From positions 29,642 to 93,641 of the forward strand of contig MGVC01000071.1 in assembly GCA_001800285.1 (NCBI GenBank): a stretch of 64,000 bases of DNA. The letters are read 5' to 3'. Below, one piece after another: positions 10,000 to 19,977 of this stretch. The notes beneath the pieces are model-generated. The model searched no databases. It was given only the letters and a program-made list of their open reading frames with translations, and was not told where the DNA came from. The DNA is from Elusimicrobia bacterium RIFOXYA2_FULL_39_19. Its GTDB lineage: Bacteria > Elusimicrobiota > Endomicrobiia > CG1-02-37-114 > XYA2-FULL-39-19. Position numbers and translations under genes: made by a program. Within the stretch, counting starts at the first letter, position 1, and each line of letters begins with the position of its first letter.

Positions 10000-11352
10000 A
10001 TGTTTAAAAAAGTACTAATTGCCAACAGAGGCGAAATAGCAGTAAGAGTTATCAGAGCTTGCAGAGAATTAGGAATTCAGACCGTGGCTGTTCATTCTGA
10101 AGTTGATAAGGATTCAATGCACGTAAAAATTGCTGACAAGGCTGTTTGTATTGGCCCTGGTCCGGCAATAGAAAGTTATCTGAACATCCCGAACATTATT
10201 TCAGCTGCTACAATAACCGGCTGCGATGCTATTCATCCGGGATACGGTTTTCTTTCAGAAAATACTTATTTTGCTGACGTTTGCGAATCAAGTGGAATAA
10301 GGTTTATAGGTCCATCAAAAGAATCGGTTCATAAAATGGGTGATAAAATTGAAGCCCGCAAAATAATGATAAAAAACGGTGTAAGCGTTGTTCCAGGTAC
10401 AACTGAACCGATAAGCGTAGATAATCCGGATTTAGAAAAAATAGCAGACAAAATTGGATATCCGCTGATAATAAAGGCAGCAATGGGCGGCGGTGGAAGA
10501 GGTATGCGTGTCGTCCCATCAAAAGAATCTCTTTCGAATGCTATTCAAACGGCGAAGTCGGAAGCTAAAAATGCTTTTGGAAATGATAAAGTTTATCTTG
10601 AAAGATATGTTGAAGAACCTCGGCATATTGAGTTTCAGATAGCAGCAGATAATAAGGGTCATACAGTTTATTTTCCTGAACGCGACTGTTCAATTCAGAG
10701 AAGACACCAGAAACTTATTGAAGAAAGCCCTTCTCCGTTTCTTGATGCAGATTTAAGAAAGAAAATGGGTAAACAAGCTGTTAAGGCAGCCAAAGCTGTT
10801 GATTATTGCACAGTCGGTACAATAGAATTCCTGGTAGATAAAAAGAAAAATTTCTTTTTTCTGGAAATGAATACAAGAATTCAGGTAGAACATCCTATAA
10901 CGGAAATTGTTTCGGGTGTTGACCTGGTAAAACTGCAGATTAAACTGGCGGCAGGCGAAGAATTGAAACTTGAATCTGAAAAAATAAAACTTTGCGGGCA
11001 TGCCATAGAATGCAGAATTAATGCTGAAGATCCGGATAGGGATTTTATGCCTTCACCCGGAAGAATAAACGGTTTAAATCTGCCTGGTGGCCCCGGGGTA
11101 CGTCTAGATACTCATATTTATGACGGATATCAAATTCCATCATTTTATGACAGCCTGATTTGTAAACTCATTACTTATGGCTACAACAGAAAAGAAGCTA
11201 TTGCAAGAATGGAAAGAGCTCTTGTTGAACTGAAAGTAGGTGGAATAAAAACAACAACGCCTCTCCATAAAAAAATCATGGAACATGATTATTTCCGTAA
11301 AGGTGATTTTCAAACGGATTTCCTCATGAAACATATATATGGCCAGCAATAA
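10000..11352 (+). CDS. accC: Acetyl-CoA carboxylase biotin carboxylase subunit
   Basis: MFKKVLIANRGEIAVRVIRACRELGI; FLEMNTRIQVEHPITE. Confidence 0.97.
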   Translation: MFKKVLIANRGEIAVRVIRACRELGIQTVAVHSEVDKDSMHVKIADKAVCIGPGPAIESYLNIPNIISAATITGCDAIHPGYGFLSENTYFADVCESSGIRFIGPSKESVHKMGDKIEARKIMIKNGVSVVPGTTEPISVDNPDLEKIADKIGYPLIIKAAMGGGGRGMRVVPSKESLSNAIQTAKSEAKNAFGNDKVYLERYVEEPRHIEFQIAADNKGHTVYFPERDCSIQRRHQKLIEESPSPFLDADLRKKMGKQAVKAAKAVDYCTVGTIEFLVDKKKNFFFLEMNTRIQVEHPITEIVSGVDLVKLQIKLAAGEELKLESEKIKLCGHAIECRINAEDPDRDFMPSPGRINGLNLPGGPGVRLDTHIYDGYQIPSFYDSLICKLITYGYNRKEAIARMERALVELKVGGIKTTTPLHKKIMEHDYFRKGDFQTDFLMKHIYGQQ

Positions 11353-11370
11353 TTCGGTTGAGGTAGAACT

Positions 11371-11940
11371 GTGAAACAAAGAATTGAAAAAATAATAAAA
11401 GATAGTATCGAAACCAAACAGACTATTCTGAAAGAATATGTTCCTGTTATAGAGAAAATATCCCAATTGCTGATTGAGGCATACAAAAACAAAAAGAAGA
11501 TTGTTGTTTTTGGAAACGGTGGAAGTGCAGCAGATGCACAACATTTAGCCGCAGAACTGGTTGTAAGGTTTGAAAAAGACCGTCGTAGCCTTGATTGCCT
11601 TGCACTGTCAACCAATACATCTACAATAACAGCTATCGGTAATGACTATGGTTTTGAACAGGTATTTTCAAAACAGATTGAGTCTGCCGTAAATGAGGGA
11701 GATGTTGTAATTGGCATATCAACAAGCGGCAATTCAAAAAATGTTATCCTGGCTATGGAGCAGGCAAGAAAGCAAAAAGCAGTTACTGTAGCCTGGACCG
11801 GCAAAACCGGTGGTAAATTAAAAGATGCGGTAGATTTATGCATAGGCATTCCTTCTGAAAATACAGCGCGCATACAAGAGGGGCACGTGCTCCTGATTCA
11901 TATAATTTCAAAACTTATTGAAGAAGAATTATTTAAATAA
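11371..11940 (+). CDS. gmhA: D-sedoheptulose 7-phosphate isomerase (SIS domain)
   Basis: VFGNGGSAADAQHLAAELVVRF; ISTSGNSKNV. Start codon is GTG. Confidence 0.92.
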   Translation: MKQRIEKIIKDSIETKQTILKEYVPVIEKISQLLIEAYKNKKKIVVFGNGGSAADAQHLAAELVVRFEKDRRSLDCLALSTNTSTITAIGNDYGFEQVFSKQIESAVNEGDVVIGISTSGNSKNVILAMEQARKQKAVTVAWTGKTGGKLKDAVDLCIGIPSENTARIQEGHVLLIHIISKLIEEELFK

Positions 11941-12435
11941 ATGATTTCAGGAAAATTAGTGGAAATATCAAAAATAAAAAACAGGAAACAGATTTTAAAA
12001 TTAGTAAAGAAATTTAAGAAACAAAAAAAGAAAATAGTTTTTACGAATGGTTGTTACGATCTTTTTCATGCCGGGCACCTTGAAGTCCTAAAAAAAGCAA
12101 AAAGTACCGGAGATGTTTTGATAGTAGGCATAAATTCTGATAAGTCTATCAGAGAATTAAAAGGTCCCGAGAGGCCCATAGTTCAGGATAAATACAGGGC
12201 TTCAATTATTGCCGGGCTTGACTGCGTTGATTTTGTTATTATTTTTAATGAAGTATCTGTTATTAACCTGGTTAAAGCGCTTTGTCCGGATGTTTTGGTT
12301 AAGGGCGGACAGTATAAGATAAAAGAAGTCGTCGGTTGGCAGTATGCAGGGGAAATTGTCCGTGTTCCGATTCTAAAAGGTTACTCGACAACTGCAACTA
12401 TTGATAAAATAGTAAGCATATATGGCAAAAAGTAA
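11941..12435 (+). CDS. HldE C-terminal-domain-like cytidylyltransferase (RfaE2 type)
   Basis: FTNGCYDLFHAGHLEVLKKAKSTGDVLIVGINSDKSIRELKGPERPI; no kinase domain attached. Confidence 0.88.
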   Translation: MISGKLVEISKIKNRKQILKLVKKFKKQKKKIVFTNGCYDLFHAGHLEVLKKAKSTGDVLIVGINSDKSIRELKGPERPIVQDKYRASIIAGLDCVDFVIIFNEVSVINLVKALCPDVLVKGGQYKIKEVVGWQYAGEIVRVPILKGYSTTATIDKIVSIYGKK

Positions 12436-12862
12436 AGACCAATTGTTGTTTGAAAAAAATAAAAACCTGTACCGTTTGCTTGATGCAAATTTAAACAGAG
12501 CAAGCGAAGGCTTGAGAGTAATTGAAGATTCTCTGAGATTTATTTACAATAACAAAGATTTATTTTCTACTTTCAGAACTATAAGGCATAAAATAAACAA
12601 ATTATCATCAAAAGCCTACCCAAAACTCATCCTGTCTAGGGATAGCCAGAGGGATTCAGGAAGAGAAATTCAGGAAAAATCAAAAAGAGAAAGTTTAGGA
12701 ATACTTTTGGCCGCCAATTTCAAAAGAGTTGAACAAGCACTAAGAGTGCTTGAGGAATACTCGAAGCTGATTGCACCAGATTCAGCAGTAGAGTTTAAAA
12801 AGGCAAGATATTCAGTTTATAACCTGGAAAAAATGTTTGCATGTAAGGTGTGTAAAATATGA
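12422..12862 (+). CDS. ThiD2-like protein (ThiE N-terminal-domain family), stand-alone
   Basis: YRLLDANLNRASEGLRVIEDSLRF and ANFKRVEQALRVLEEYSK motifs; directly upstream of thiC. Confidence 0.75.
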   Translation: MAKSKDQLLFEKNKNLYRLLDANLNRASEGLRVIEDSLRFIYNNKDLFSTFRTIRHKINKLSSKAYPKLILSRDSQRDSGREIQEKSKRESLGILLAANFKRVEQALRVLEEYSKLIAPDSAVEFKKARYSVYNLEKMFACKVCKI

Positions 12863-14154
12863 CACAGATAGATTCAGCAAAGAAAAACATTACAACTAAT
12901 GAAATAAATAAAATTGCCAAGGATGAAGGTTGTCCTGTTCAGCACATATCAGATGGTCTTTCAAACGGATCCATCGCAATATTTTGCAATAACAAAAGGC
13001 CGGCAATAAAAAATTTCAGAGAGTGCGCCGTTGGCGCAGGTCTTAAAACAAAAGTAAATGCCAATATAGGAACATCTCCGGATTGTATCAGTATGGAAAA
13101 GGAGCTTGAAAAGCTGGAAACAGCTATCAGGGCTAAGGCTGATACGGTAATGGATCTTTCAACAGGTGGCAGTCTGAAGAAAATAAGACAGCAGATTATA
13201 AAATATTCCACCATTCCCGTAGGTACAGTGCCGGTATATCAGGCTTCCTGCGAAACGATGCTGCGCGAAAAGTCAGTTTTTCAGATGGATTCAGAAAAAA
13301 TATTTTCAGTTATAGAAGAACATGCTGCTGACGGAGTTGATTTTATAACCGTTCACTGCGGCATAACAAAAAAAACAGTGGATGTATTAGAAAAGAAAAA
13401 AAGAATTTGCGGTGTCGTTTCGAGAGGCGGGGCATTTTTAGTTAAATGGATTATGTCGACCGGAAAGGAAAACCCGCTTTACGAAAATTATGACAGGCTT
13501 CTTGATATTGCATATAAATATGATATGGTTTTAAGTTTAGGTGATGGGTTGCGTCCCGGTGCAATTGCAGACGCAAATGATGATGCTCAGCTTGCGGAAT
13601 TGTCTGTGTTAGGCGAATTAATAGAAAGAGCCAAGAAAAGAAATGTTCAGGCCATAGTTGAAGGCCCGGGACATATGCCGATAAATCTTATTCAGGAACA
13701 CGTTAAATTACAGAAGAAAATTACAAAAAATGCACCCTATTATGTTTTGGGACCATTAGTTACCGATGTGGCGCCGGGATATGATCATATAACAAGCGCC
13801 ATAGGCGGAGCTCTCGCAGCTGCCAGCGGTGTTGATTATCTATGTTATGTCACACCTGCAGAGCATTTGCATCTGCCTGATACGGAAGATGTGTTTCAGG
13901 GTGTGATGGCGTCAAGAATAGCAGCACATGCCGGTGATATTGCAAAAGGCGTCAAGGGAGCCATGCAATGGGATATTGATTTTTCAAAACTACGGAAAAG
14001 CCTTGATTGGAAAAATCAGGAAAAAAATTCACTTGACCCTGAAAAATTTAAATCAGAATTTAAAAAATTTAAAGCTAGCGATAAAGATACCTGTACTATG
14101 TGCGGGCAGTTCTGTGCTATGCGGGAAATGAATAAGGTTCTTGAAAAAGTATGA
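12859..14154 (+). CDS. thiC: Phosphomethylpyrimidine synthase ThiC
   Basis: C-terminal Fe-S motif CTMCGQFCAMR; VEGPGHMPINLIQEHV; LVTDVAPGYDHITSAIGGA. Confidence 0.96.
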   Translation: MTQIDSAKKNITTNEINKIAKDEGCPVQHISDGLSNGSIAIFCNNKRPAIKNFRECAVGAGLKTKVNANIGTSPDCISMEKELEKLETAIRAKADTVMDLSTGGSLKKIRQQIIKYSTIPVGTVPVYQASCETMLREKSVFQMDSEKIFSVIEEHAADGVDFITVHCGITKKTVDVLEKKKRICGVVSRGGAFLVKWIMSTGKENPLYENYDRLLDIAYKYDMVLSLGDGLRPGAIADANDDAQLAELSVLGELIERAKKRNVQAIVEGPGHMPINLIQEHVKLQKKITKNAPYYVLGPLVTDVAPGYDHITSAIGGALAAASGVDYLCYVTPAEHLHLPDTEDVFQGVMASRIAAHAGDIAKGVKGAMQWDIDFSKLRKSLDWKNQEKNSLDPEKFKSEFKKFKASDKDTCTMCGQFCAMREMNKVLEKV

Positions 14155-15080
14155 AGTTTAATGTAAAAGTACCGGCAACAACAGCAAACTTTGGTTCAGG
14201 ATTTGATGCCGTGGGCATGGCCCTGAAGTTCTATAATGAATTAGAAATCAAAACCGGTTATAAAAACAATACCGGGAACATACTTACCATAGAAGGCGAA
14301 GGCAGAGATAAACTGCCCAAAAACGATAAAAACATAATTATAAAAAGCATGGCCGAAGCCTGTAAGTGTGCAAATAGAAATCCGGTATCAGTTTTGAAAG
14401 GGCTTGAAATAAAAATGATTAACCGCATTCCTCTGGCAAGAGGAATGGGAAGCAGTGCCGCTGCAATAGTCAGCGGATTGGTAGCAGCAAATCACATGTT
14501 AGACAACAGACTTAGCAGCTATGATCTTTTAAATATTGCAAATAGATTAGAAGGACATCCTGATAACGTAGCACCAGCTCTTTTTGGAGGGGTCTGTATT
14601 TCCGTTTTAGACGGCAGTGACGTGAAATGCATAAAAATCAGGCCTCCTGTTGAATTGGATTTTATTGTCTGCGTTCCTCAGTTTGAACTTTCAACACAGA
14701 AAGCAAGAAAAATCTTACCGGAAAATGTAAGTTTAAAAAATGCGGTGTTTAATCTTTCAAGGGCTTCTCTTTTAGTAGGTGCTCTTGCGTACAGACAATA
14801 TAATTTGCTTTCACTTGCAACACAGGATAAACTTCATCAGCCGTTTCGCAGAAAACTGGTTCCCGGAATGGAAGAAGCTTTTAAAAAAGCTGTAGCAAGC
14901 GGATCCTTGGCAGTTTTTTTAAGCGGTTCAGGCCCTACACTTATGGCTATTGCTGAAAAGAAAGCTTGTAAAAGTAAAATTATCGGGCAATCCATGAGCA
15001 AAGCGTTTAAATCAAAAAATATTAATTCTTTTGTACATGTGCTTTCAGTTGATTCAATCGGAGCTAAAGTTAATGCTTAA
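14151..15080 (+). CDS. thrB: Homoserine kinase (GHMP family)
   Basis: VPATTANFGSGFDAVGMAL; IPLARGMGSSAAAIVSG; VFLSGSGPTLMA. Confidence 0.93.
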   Translation: MKFNVKVPATTANFGSGFDAVGMALKFYNELEIKTGYKNNTGNILTIEGEGRDKLPKNDKNIIIKSMAEACKCANRNPVSVLKGLEIKMINRIPLARGMGSSAAAIVSGLVAANHMLDNRLSSYDLLNIANRLEGHPDNVAPALFGGVCISVLDGSDVKCIKIRPPVELDFIVCVPQFELSTQKARKILPENVSLKNAVFNLSRASLLVGALAYRQYNLLSLATQDKLHQPFRRKLVPGMEEAFKKAVASGSLAVFLSGSGPTLMAIAEKKACKSKIIGQSMSKAFKSKNINSFVHVLSVDSIGAKVNA

Positions 15081-15342
15081 AAAAATCAGAAGGCATTTTA
15101 AAGTGTATCTGACAAAAAAGTACTTTGAAAAGCACAAAGAAAAAAAAACCGGTAATTGTAAAAGATGCGGAAATTGCTGTAAAATCTGGTACAAATGCCC
15201 CTTTTTGGAATTTAAATCAAAAGAGGCTACCTGTAAGATATATAAACACAGGCCCGCTGTTTGCAGAATTTTTCCATTAAATAGAAAAGATCTTGAGGAA
15301 ATTTCCACAAAATGCGGTTTTCATTTTGAAAAAAGTCTGTAG
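15073..15342 (+). CDS. YkgJ-family Cys-cluster protein
   Basis: CKRCGNCCKIWYKCPFLE...CKIYKHRPAVCRIFP. Start moved to ATG 15073, overlapping the thrB stop. Confidence 0.75.
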   Translation: MLKKIRRHFKVYLTKKYFEKHKEKKTGNCKRCGNCCKIWYKCPFLEFKSKEATCKIYKHRPAVCRIFPLNRKDLEEISTKCGFHFEKSL

Positions 15343-15365
15343 AAAAGGAGTGTTTAAAGCTTTAG

Positions 15366-16583
15366 ATGATGGATTTAATAGTTATGAAATTCGGCGGTTC
15401 AAGCGTAGCAAATACAGAGAAAATACTTAACGCAGCCAATAGGATAATTGAAAATAAAAAGAAGGCCAGAAGAATAGTGGTTGTAGTTTCTGCTCCTGGA
15501 GATATGACGGACGATCTTATTGAAAAAGCAAATGAGATAACCGAAAAACCAAACGAAAGGGAAATGGATATGCTCCTTGCAACAGGTGAACAGATCTCTA
15601 TTGCTCTTTTGAGTATGGCAATAAACAATAAAAGCCACGATTCAATTTCATTTACCGGGCCTCAGGCAGGGATTTACGCCGGATATCCGCACACAAAAGC
15701 AAGAATTACAAAAATTATGCCTGTAAAAATATTACAGGCCCTTAAACAGAACAAAATAGTTATAGTGGCAGGATTTCAGGGTTTAAACCCGAACGAAGAT
15801 ATTACTACACTGGGTCGTGGAGGCTCAGATCTTACCGCTGTTGCCCTGGCAGCAGCACTTAAGGCTGATTTGTGCGAAATATATACGGACGTAACCGGTG
15901 TATATACTACAGATCCGCGTGTATGCAGTGCAGCAACAAAAATAGATCAAATATCATATGATGAAATGCTCGAAATGGCCGGTAGCGGGGCTCAGGTAAT
16001 GCAGGCCAGATCAATAGAAGTAGCAAAAAAGTTCAATGTAATAATAGAAGTTAAATCAAGTTTTTCAAAAGAGAAGGGTACCATAATTTCCGGGGAGGTA
16101 AAGAAGATGGAAGAAGTAGTTGTGTCCTCTGTGACTTTTGACAGAAATCAAGTAAAAATGTCAGTGCTGGATTTGCCTGATGTACCGGGTATTGCAGCTA
16201 AAGTGTTTGGCGGTTTAGCCAAAGAAAACATAAACGTAGATATGATTATACAATCATCCGCAAGGGATGGTTTTAATGACATATCATTTACAATATCAAG
16301 AACAGATCTGAAAAAAACGCTCCCGCTTCTTAGGAAATTATCAAAAAAACTTAAGGCTCAGGGTGTAATTTATGATGATAAAGTTGCAAAAGTATCGATA
16401 GTAGGTGTCGGCATGAAAAGTCATCCTGGCGTAGCTTCTGATATGTTTAACTATCTTTCTGATGAAGGTGTGAACATACACATGATATCAACATCGGAAA
16501 TAAAAATATCATGCATAATAAATGATAAAAACGTAGATAAGTCTGTAAAGGCGCTTCATTCAGGGTTTAAATTAGATAAATAA
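15366..16583 (+). CDS. lysC: Aspartate kinase
   Basis: IVMKFGGSSVANTEKI; TTLGRGGSDLTAVALAAAL; C-terminal ACT domains. Confidence 0.96.
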   Translation: MMDLIVMKFGGSSVANTEKILNAANRIIENKKKARRIVVVVSAPGDMTDDLIEKANEITEKPNEREMDMLLATGEQISIALLSMAINNKSHDSISFTGPQAGIYAGYPHTKARITKIMPVKILQALKQNKIVIVAGFQGLNPNEDITTLGRGGSDLTAVALAAALKADLCEIYTDVTGVYTTDPRVCSAATKIDQISYDEMLEMAGSGAQVMQARSIEVAKKFNVIIEVKSSFSKEKGTIISGEVKKMEEVVVSSVTFDRNQVKMSVLDLPDVPGIAAKVFGGLAKENINVDMIIQSSARDGFNDISFTISRTDLKKTLPLLRKLSKKLKAQGVIYDDKVAKVSIVGVGMKSHPGVASDMFNYLSDEGVNIHMISTSEIKISCIINDKNVDKSVKALHSGFKLDK

Positions 16584-16609
16584 TAGTTTATTTGAGGAAG
16601 GTTAATTAT

Positions 16610-18226
16610 ATGACACAAAAGAAAATATTTTTATTTGATACAACATTAAGAGATGGTTCTCAATCAGCAGGTGTTTCTTTTTCTGCGGAAGATAAAATCA
16701 AGGTTGCCAAAGCGCTTGATGATTTTGGCATTGATTTTATTGAAGGTGGCTGGCCGGGTTCAAACCCGAAAGACGAGCTTTTCTTTGAGCAAGCACATAA
16801 AGGAATGAATCTCAAAAAAGCCAAGATTGTAGCGTTTGGTTCAACCAGGCATAAAGATAAACAGTCTCACGTTGACTCCAACTTGCTTGCCATAGTAAAC
16901 TCAAAAGTTCAATATGCCAGTATTTTCGGAAAAGCATGGGATTTTCATGTTATTCATGCTTTAAGGGCTACCCTTGAAGAAAACATTGAGATGATTGAAG
17001 ACAGCGTAAAATTTCTCAAACAAAAAGGCCTCGGAGTTGTTTATGATGCAGAACATTTTTTTGATGGTTTTAAAGCAAATCGTAACTATGCACTTAAAAC
17101 AATTGAGGCGGCAGTAAGAGCGGGAGCTTTTAATATTACTTTTTGTGATACAAACGGCGGCACTATGCCAAACCAGATCAGTGAAATCATAAAAGAAGTA
17201 AAGAATCACCTGAACGCAAACAACCAATTTTCGAAAATGGAGTATTCATTAGGAATTCATGCCCATAATGATTCAGAATGTGCTGTTGCTAACACTCTCG
17301 TAGCAGTCCTTGAAGGCGCTACCATGGTACAGGGAACAATTAATGGCTACGGTGAAAGATGCGGTAATGCAAATCTTTGCTCAATTATTCCAAACCTTGA
17401 AATAAAACTTGGCTATAAATGCCTGCCTGAAGATAAGTTAAAAGGACTATATGAGTTATCCAGGCATATTAATGAAATTGCAAACGTAATTCCAAACGAC
17501 CACCAGCCATATGTTGGCAAGGCAGCATTCACTCACAAAGCTGGTATCCATGTATCTGCTGTTCAGAGGCATTCAAGCACATATGAACATGTTGAACCTA
17601 CAACAGTTGGCAACGAACGTAAAGTACTTATTTCAGAACTTGCAGGAAAAAGCAACGTTATGTTTAAAATTAAAGAACTTAATCTTGATTTTGACGGTGA
17701 TAAAGATGTAAGCACAAAAGTTATTGATCTTATAAAAAAAATGGAGCACAAAGGCTATCAGTATGAGGATGCAGATGCTTCATTTGCCTTGCTTGTTAGA
17801 AAAGCATCAGGAATATATAATCCATTTTTTGAGTTAAAAGGATTTAGAGTAGTCGTGCAAAAAGAATCCAACACCGGAGAAATGGTTTCAGAAGCTATAG
17901 TAAAACTTGATGTAAAGGGAACCCTTGAACATACCGTAGCCGAAGGTGACGGGCCGGTAAATGCTTTGGATAATGCTTTGAGAAAAGCGCTGGAAAAATT
18001 TTACCCTGAATTAAAAGAAATGTCACTTTCGGACTTCAAAGTAAGAATAATCAACCCGAATGCAAGCACTGGAGCTATTACCAGAGTACTTATAGAATCA
18101 AAGGACAAAAAAGAAACCTGGGGAACTGTCGGCATATCAGAAAACATTATAGAAGCAAGCTGGCAGGCCTTATCAGAAGCAGTTGAATATAAGTTGTTAA
18201 AAGAATCAGCCAGAAAAAAGAAATAA
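16610..18226 (+). CDS. cimA: (R)-citramalate synthase
   Basis: FDTTLRDGSQSAGVSFSAEDKIKVAKALDDFGIDFIEGGWPGSNPKD, YDAEHFFDG, ITFCDTNGG; length and motifs fit CimA rather than canonical LeuA. ORF-track start is an upstream TTG (16592); ATG 16610 preferred. Confidence 0.85.
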   Translation: MTQKKIFLFDTTLRDGSQSAGVSFSAEDKIKVAKALDDFGIDFIEGGWPGSNPKDELFFEQAHKGMNLKKAKIVAFGSTRHKDKQSHVDSNLLAIVNSKVQYASIFGKAWDFHVIHALRATLEENIEMIEDSVKFLKQKGLGVVYDAEHFFDGFKANRNYALKTIEAAVRAGAFNITFCDTNGGTMPNQISEIIKEVKNHLNANNQFSKMEYSLGIHAHNDSECAVANTLVAVLEGATMVQGTINGYGERCGNANLCSIIPNLEIKLGYKCLPEDKLKGLYELSRHINEIANVIPNDHQPYVGKAAFTHKAGIHVSAVQRHSSTYEHVEPTTVGNERKVLISELAGKSNVMFKIKELNLDFDGDKDVSTKVIDLIKKMEHKGYQYEDADASFALLVRKASGIYNPFFELKGFRVVVQKESNTGEMVSEAIVKLDVKGTLEHTVAEGDGPVNALDNALRKALEKFYPELKEMSLSDFKVRIINPNASTGAITRVLIESKDKKETWGTVGISENIIEASWQALSEAVEYKLLKESARKKK

Positions 18227-18303
18227 CTTTTTTAAAAAAGTTATTTTATTCCGCTTAATGTGCCGTATAACATTGGCATAAAAGCAAATAGAGGTGGAAA
18301 TAG

Positions 18304-19953
18304 ATGCGCAGTGATGAAATTAAAAAAGGTATAACCAGAGTGCCGCATAGATCCTTGCTTTATGCAACAGGAATAACAAAAGAAAGCATGAATAAACCAT
18401 TCATTGGTATTGCTTCTTCCTTTAGTGATATAGTCCCCGGACATGTAGGTATGAGAGATCTTGAAAGATGGATTGAAAGAGGTGTGTGTGCCGGAGGTGG
18501 TGTACCATTTGTTTTTGGCCTTCCTGCAATTTGTGATGGCATTGCAATGGGGCACTCAGGGATGCATTATTCACTTCCTTCAAGAGAACTTATTGCAGAT
18601 AGTGTTGAAAGTGTAGCAAGGGCCCATGGTTTAGATGGTTTAATATTGCTGACCAACTGTGATAAAATTACTCCCGGCATGCTTATGGCAGCTGCGAGAA
18701 TAAATATTCCTTCCATTGTAGTTACTGCAGGCCCTATGTTAACAGGTTTTTGCGGAGGGAAAAGACGGTCTCTGGCAAGAGATACATTTGAAGCAGTAGG
18801 CCTTCTACAAGCCAAAAAAATCACACAGGAAGAATCAGACATCCTTGAAATAAAAACCTGCCCAGGAGCAGGGTCATGCCAGGGATTATATACAGCAAAT
18901 ACTATGTCATGCCTTACAGAAGTGCTCGGTATGTCTTTGCCGGGTTGTGCTACAGCAATGGCAAATTCAGCTGAAAAGAAAAGAATTGCCTATGACTCAG
19001 GTTACACCATAGTGAAAATGATAGAACAAAATATTACACCAAGAAGAATTATGGCAAACAACGCGTTTCATAACGCAATTGTTGCGGACATGGCATTGGG
19101 CGGTTCAACAAATACTATTCTTCACCTTATGGCCATAGGCCATGAAGCCGGAGTGGATGTATCTCTTGACTGGTTTGATAAGATATCCAAAATAGTGCCG
19201 CATATTATCATGCTTGAACCGGCCGGCAATCATTACATGGAAGATTTGGATAGAGCGGGTGGTATGCCTGCAGTATTAAACACGCTGGTAAATAAACTAA
19301 AGCCTTCTATAACTGTAACAGGAAAGAATATTATTGAAATTGCAAAAGCGGGAAAGATTTATGATCATGAGATAATAAAAAGCAAGAATCCCTACTCACC
19401 GGAAGGTGGGATTGCCATTCTATACGGCAATATTGCAAAAAACGGAGCAGTAGTAAAAGTTTCGGCTGTAAAAAGTAATATGTTAAGATTCAATGGTACA
19501 GCCAGAGTGTTTGATTCTGAAGAAAAAGCTATGGTTGCAATTTTAGGCAAAAAGATAAAGAAGGGTGACGTGCTAGTTATCAGATACGAAGGGCCAAAAG
19601 GTGGCCCGGGTATGAGAGAAATGCTCGGACCCACAAGTACGTTACAGGGCATGGGTCTTTCAGATTCTGTTGCTTTGCTTACAGACGGAAGATTTTCCGG
19701 AGGTACCAGAGGCCCGTGTATCGGACATATAAGCCCGGAAGCAGCAGAGCGCGGTGAAATTGCTGCCTTGCAGGACGGGGATATAATAAACATAGATATA
19801 CCCGGAAGAAAACTGAATGTTAGAAGGACAGATTCAGAATTAAACGGACGGCTTGCAAAATGGAGCGCCCCTGAGCCAAAATTTAAAATTGGATACCTTG
19901 CAAGATATGCAAAACTAGTGACTTCGGCAAACACTGGCGCAGTATTAAAATAA
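18304..19953 (+). CDS. ilvD: Dihydroxy-acid dehydratase
   Basis: [51 protein letters not shown]. Confidence 0.97.
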   Translation: MRSDEIKKGITRVPHRSLLYATGITKESMNKPFIGIASSFSDIVPGHVGMRDLERWIERGVCAGGGVPFVFGLPAICDGIAMGHSGMHYSLPSRELIADSVESVARAHGLDGLILLTNCDKITPGMLMAAARINIPSIVVTAGPMLTGFCGGKRRSLARDTFEAVGLLQAKKITQEESDILEIKTCPGAGSCQGLYTANTMSCLTEVLGMSLPGCATAMANSAEKKRIAYDSGYTIVKMIEQNITPRRIMANNAFHNAIVADMALGGSTNTILHLMAIGHEAGVDVSLDWFDKISKIVPHIIMLEPAGNHYMEDLDRAGGMPAVLNTLVNKLKPSITVTGKNIIEIAKAGKIYDHEIIKSKNPYSPEGGIAILYGNIAKNGAVVKVSAVKSNMLRFNGTARVFDSEEKAMVAILGKKIKKGDVLVIRYEGPKGGPGMREMLGPTSTLQGMGLSDSVALLTDGRFSGGTRGPCIGHISPEAAERGEIAALQDGDIINIDIPGRKLNVRRTDSELNGRLAKWSAPEPKFKIGYLARYAKLVTSANTGAVLK

Positions 19954-19977
19954 CAATATACATTTCAAGGAGCAAAA

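Noticed and set aside
11140-11544. 134-aa minus-strand ORF spanning accC/gmhA
   Set aside because: Low-complexity Phe/Tyr/Asn-rich translation typical of the reverse strand of Lys/Glu-rich genes.
18222-18245. AATAACTTTTTTAAAAAAGTTATT palindrome at the end of cimA as a terminator
   Set aside because: Perfect palindrome but almost entirely A/T and overlapping the stop codon; too weak to call a terminator without RNA data.
19392-19934. 180-aa minus-strand ORF inside ilvD
   Set aside because: Shadow ORF antisense to a clear dihydroxy-acid dehydratase; no RBS or recognisable domain.
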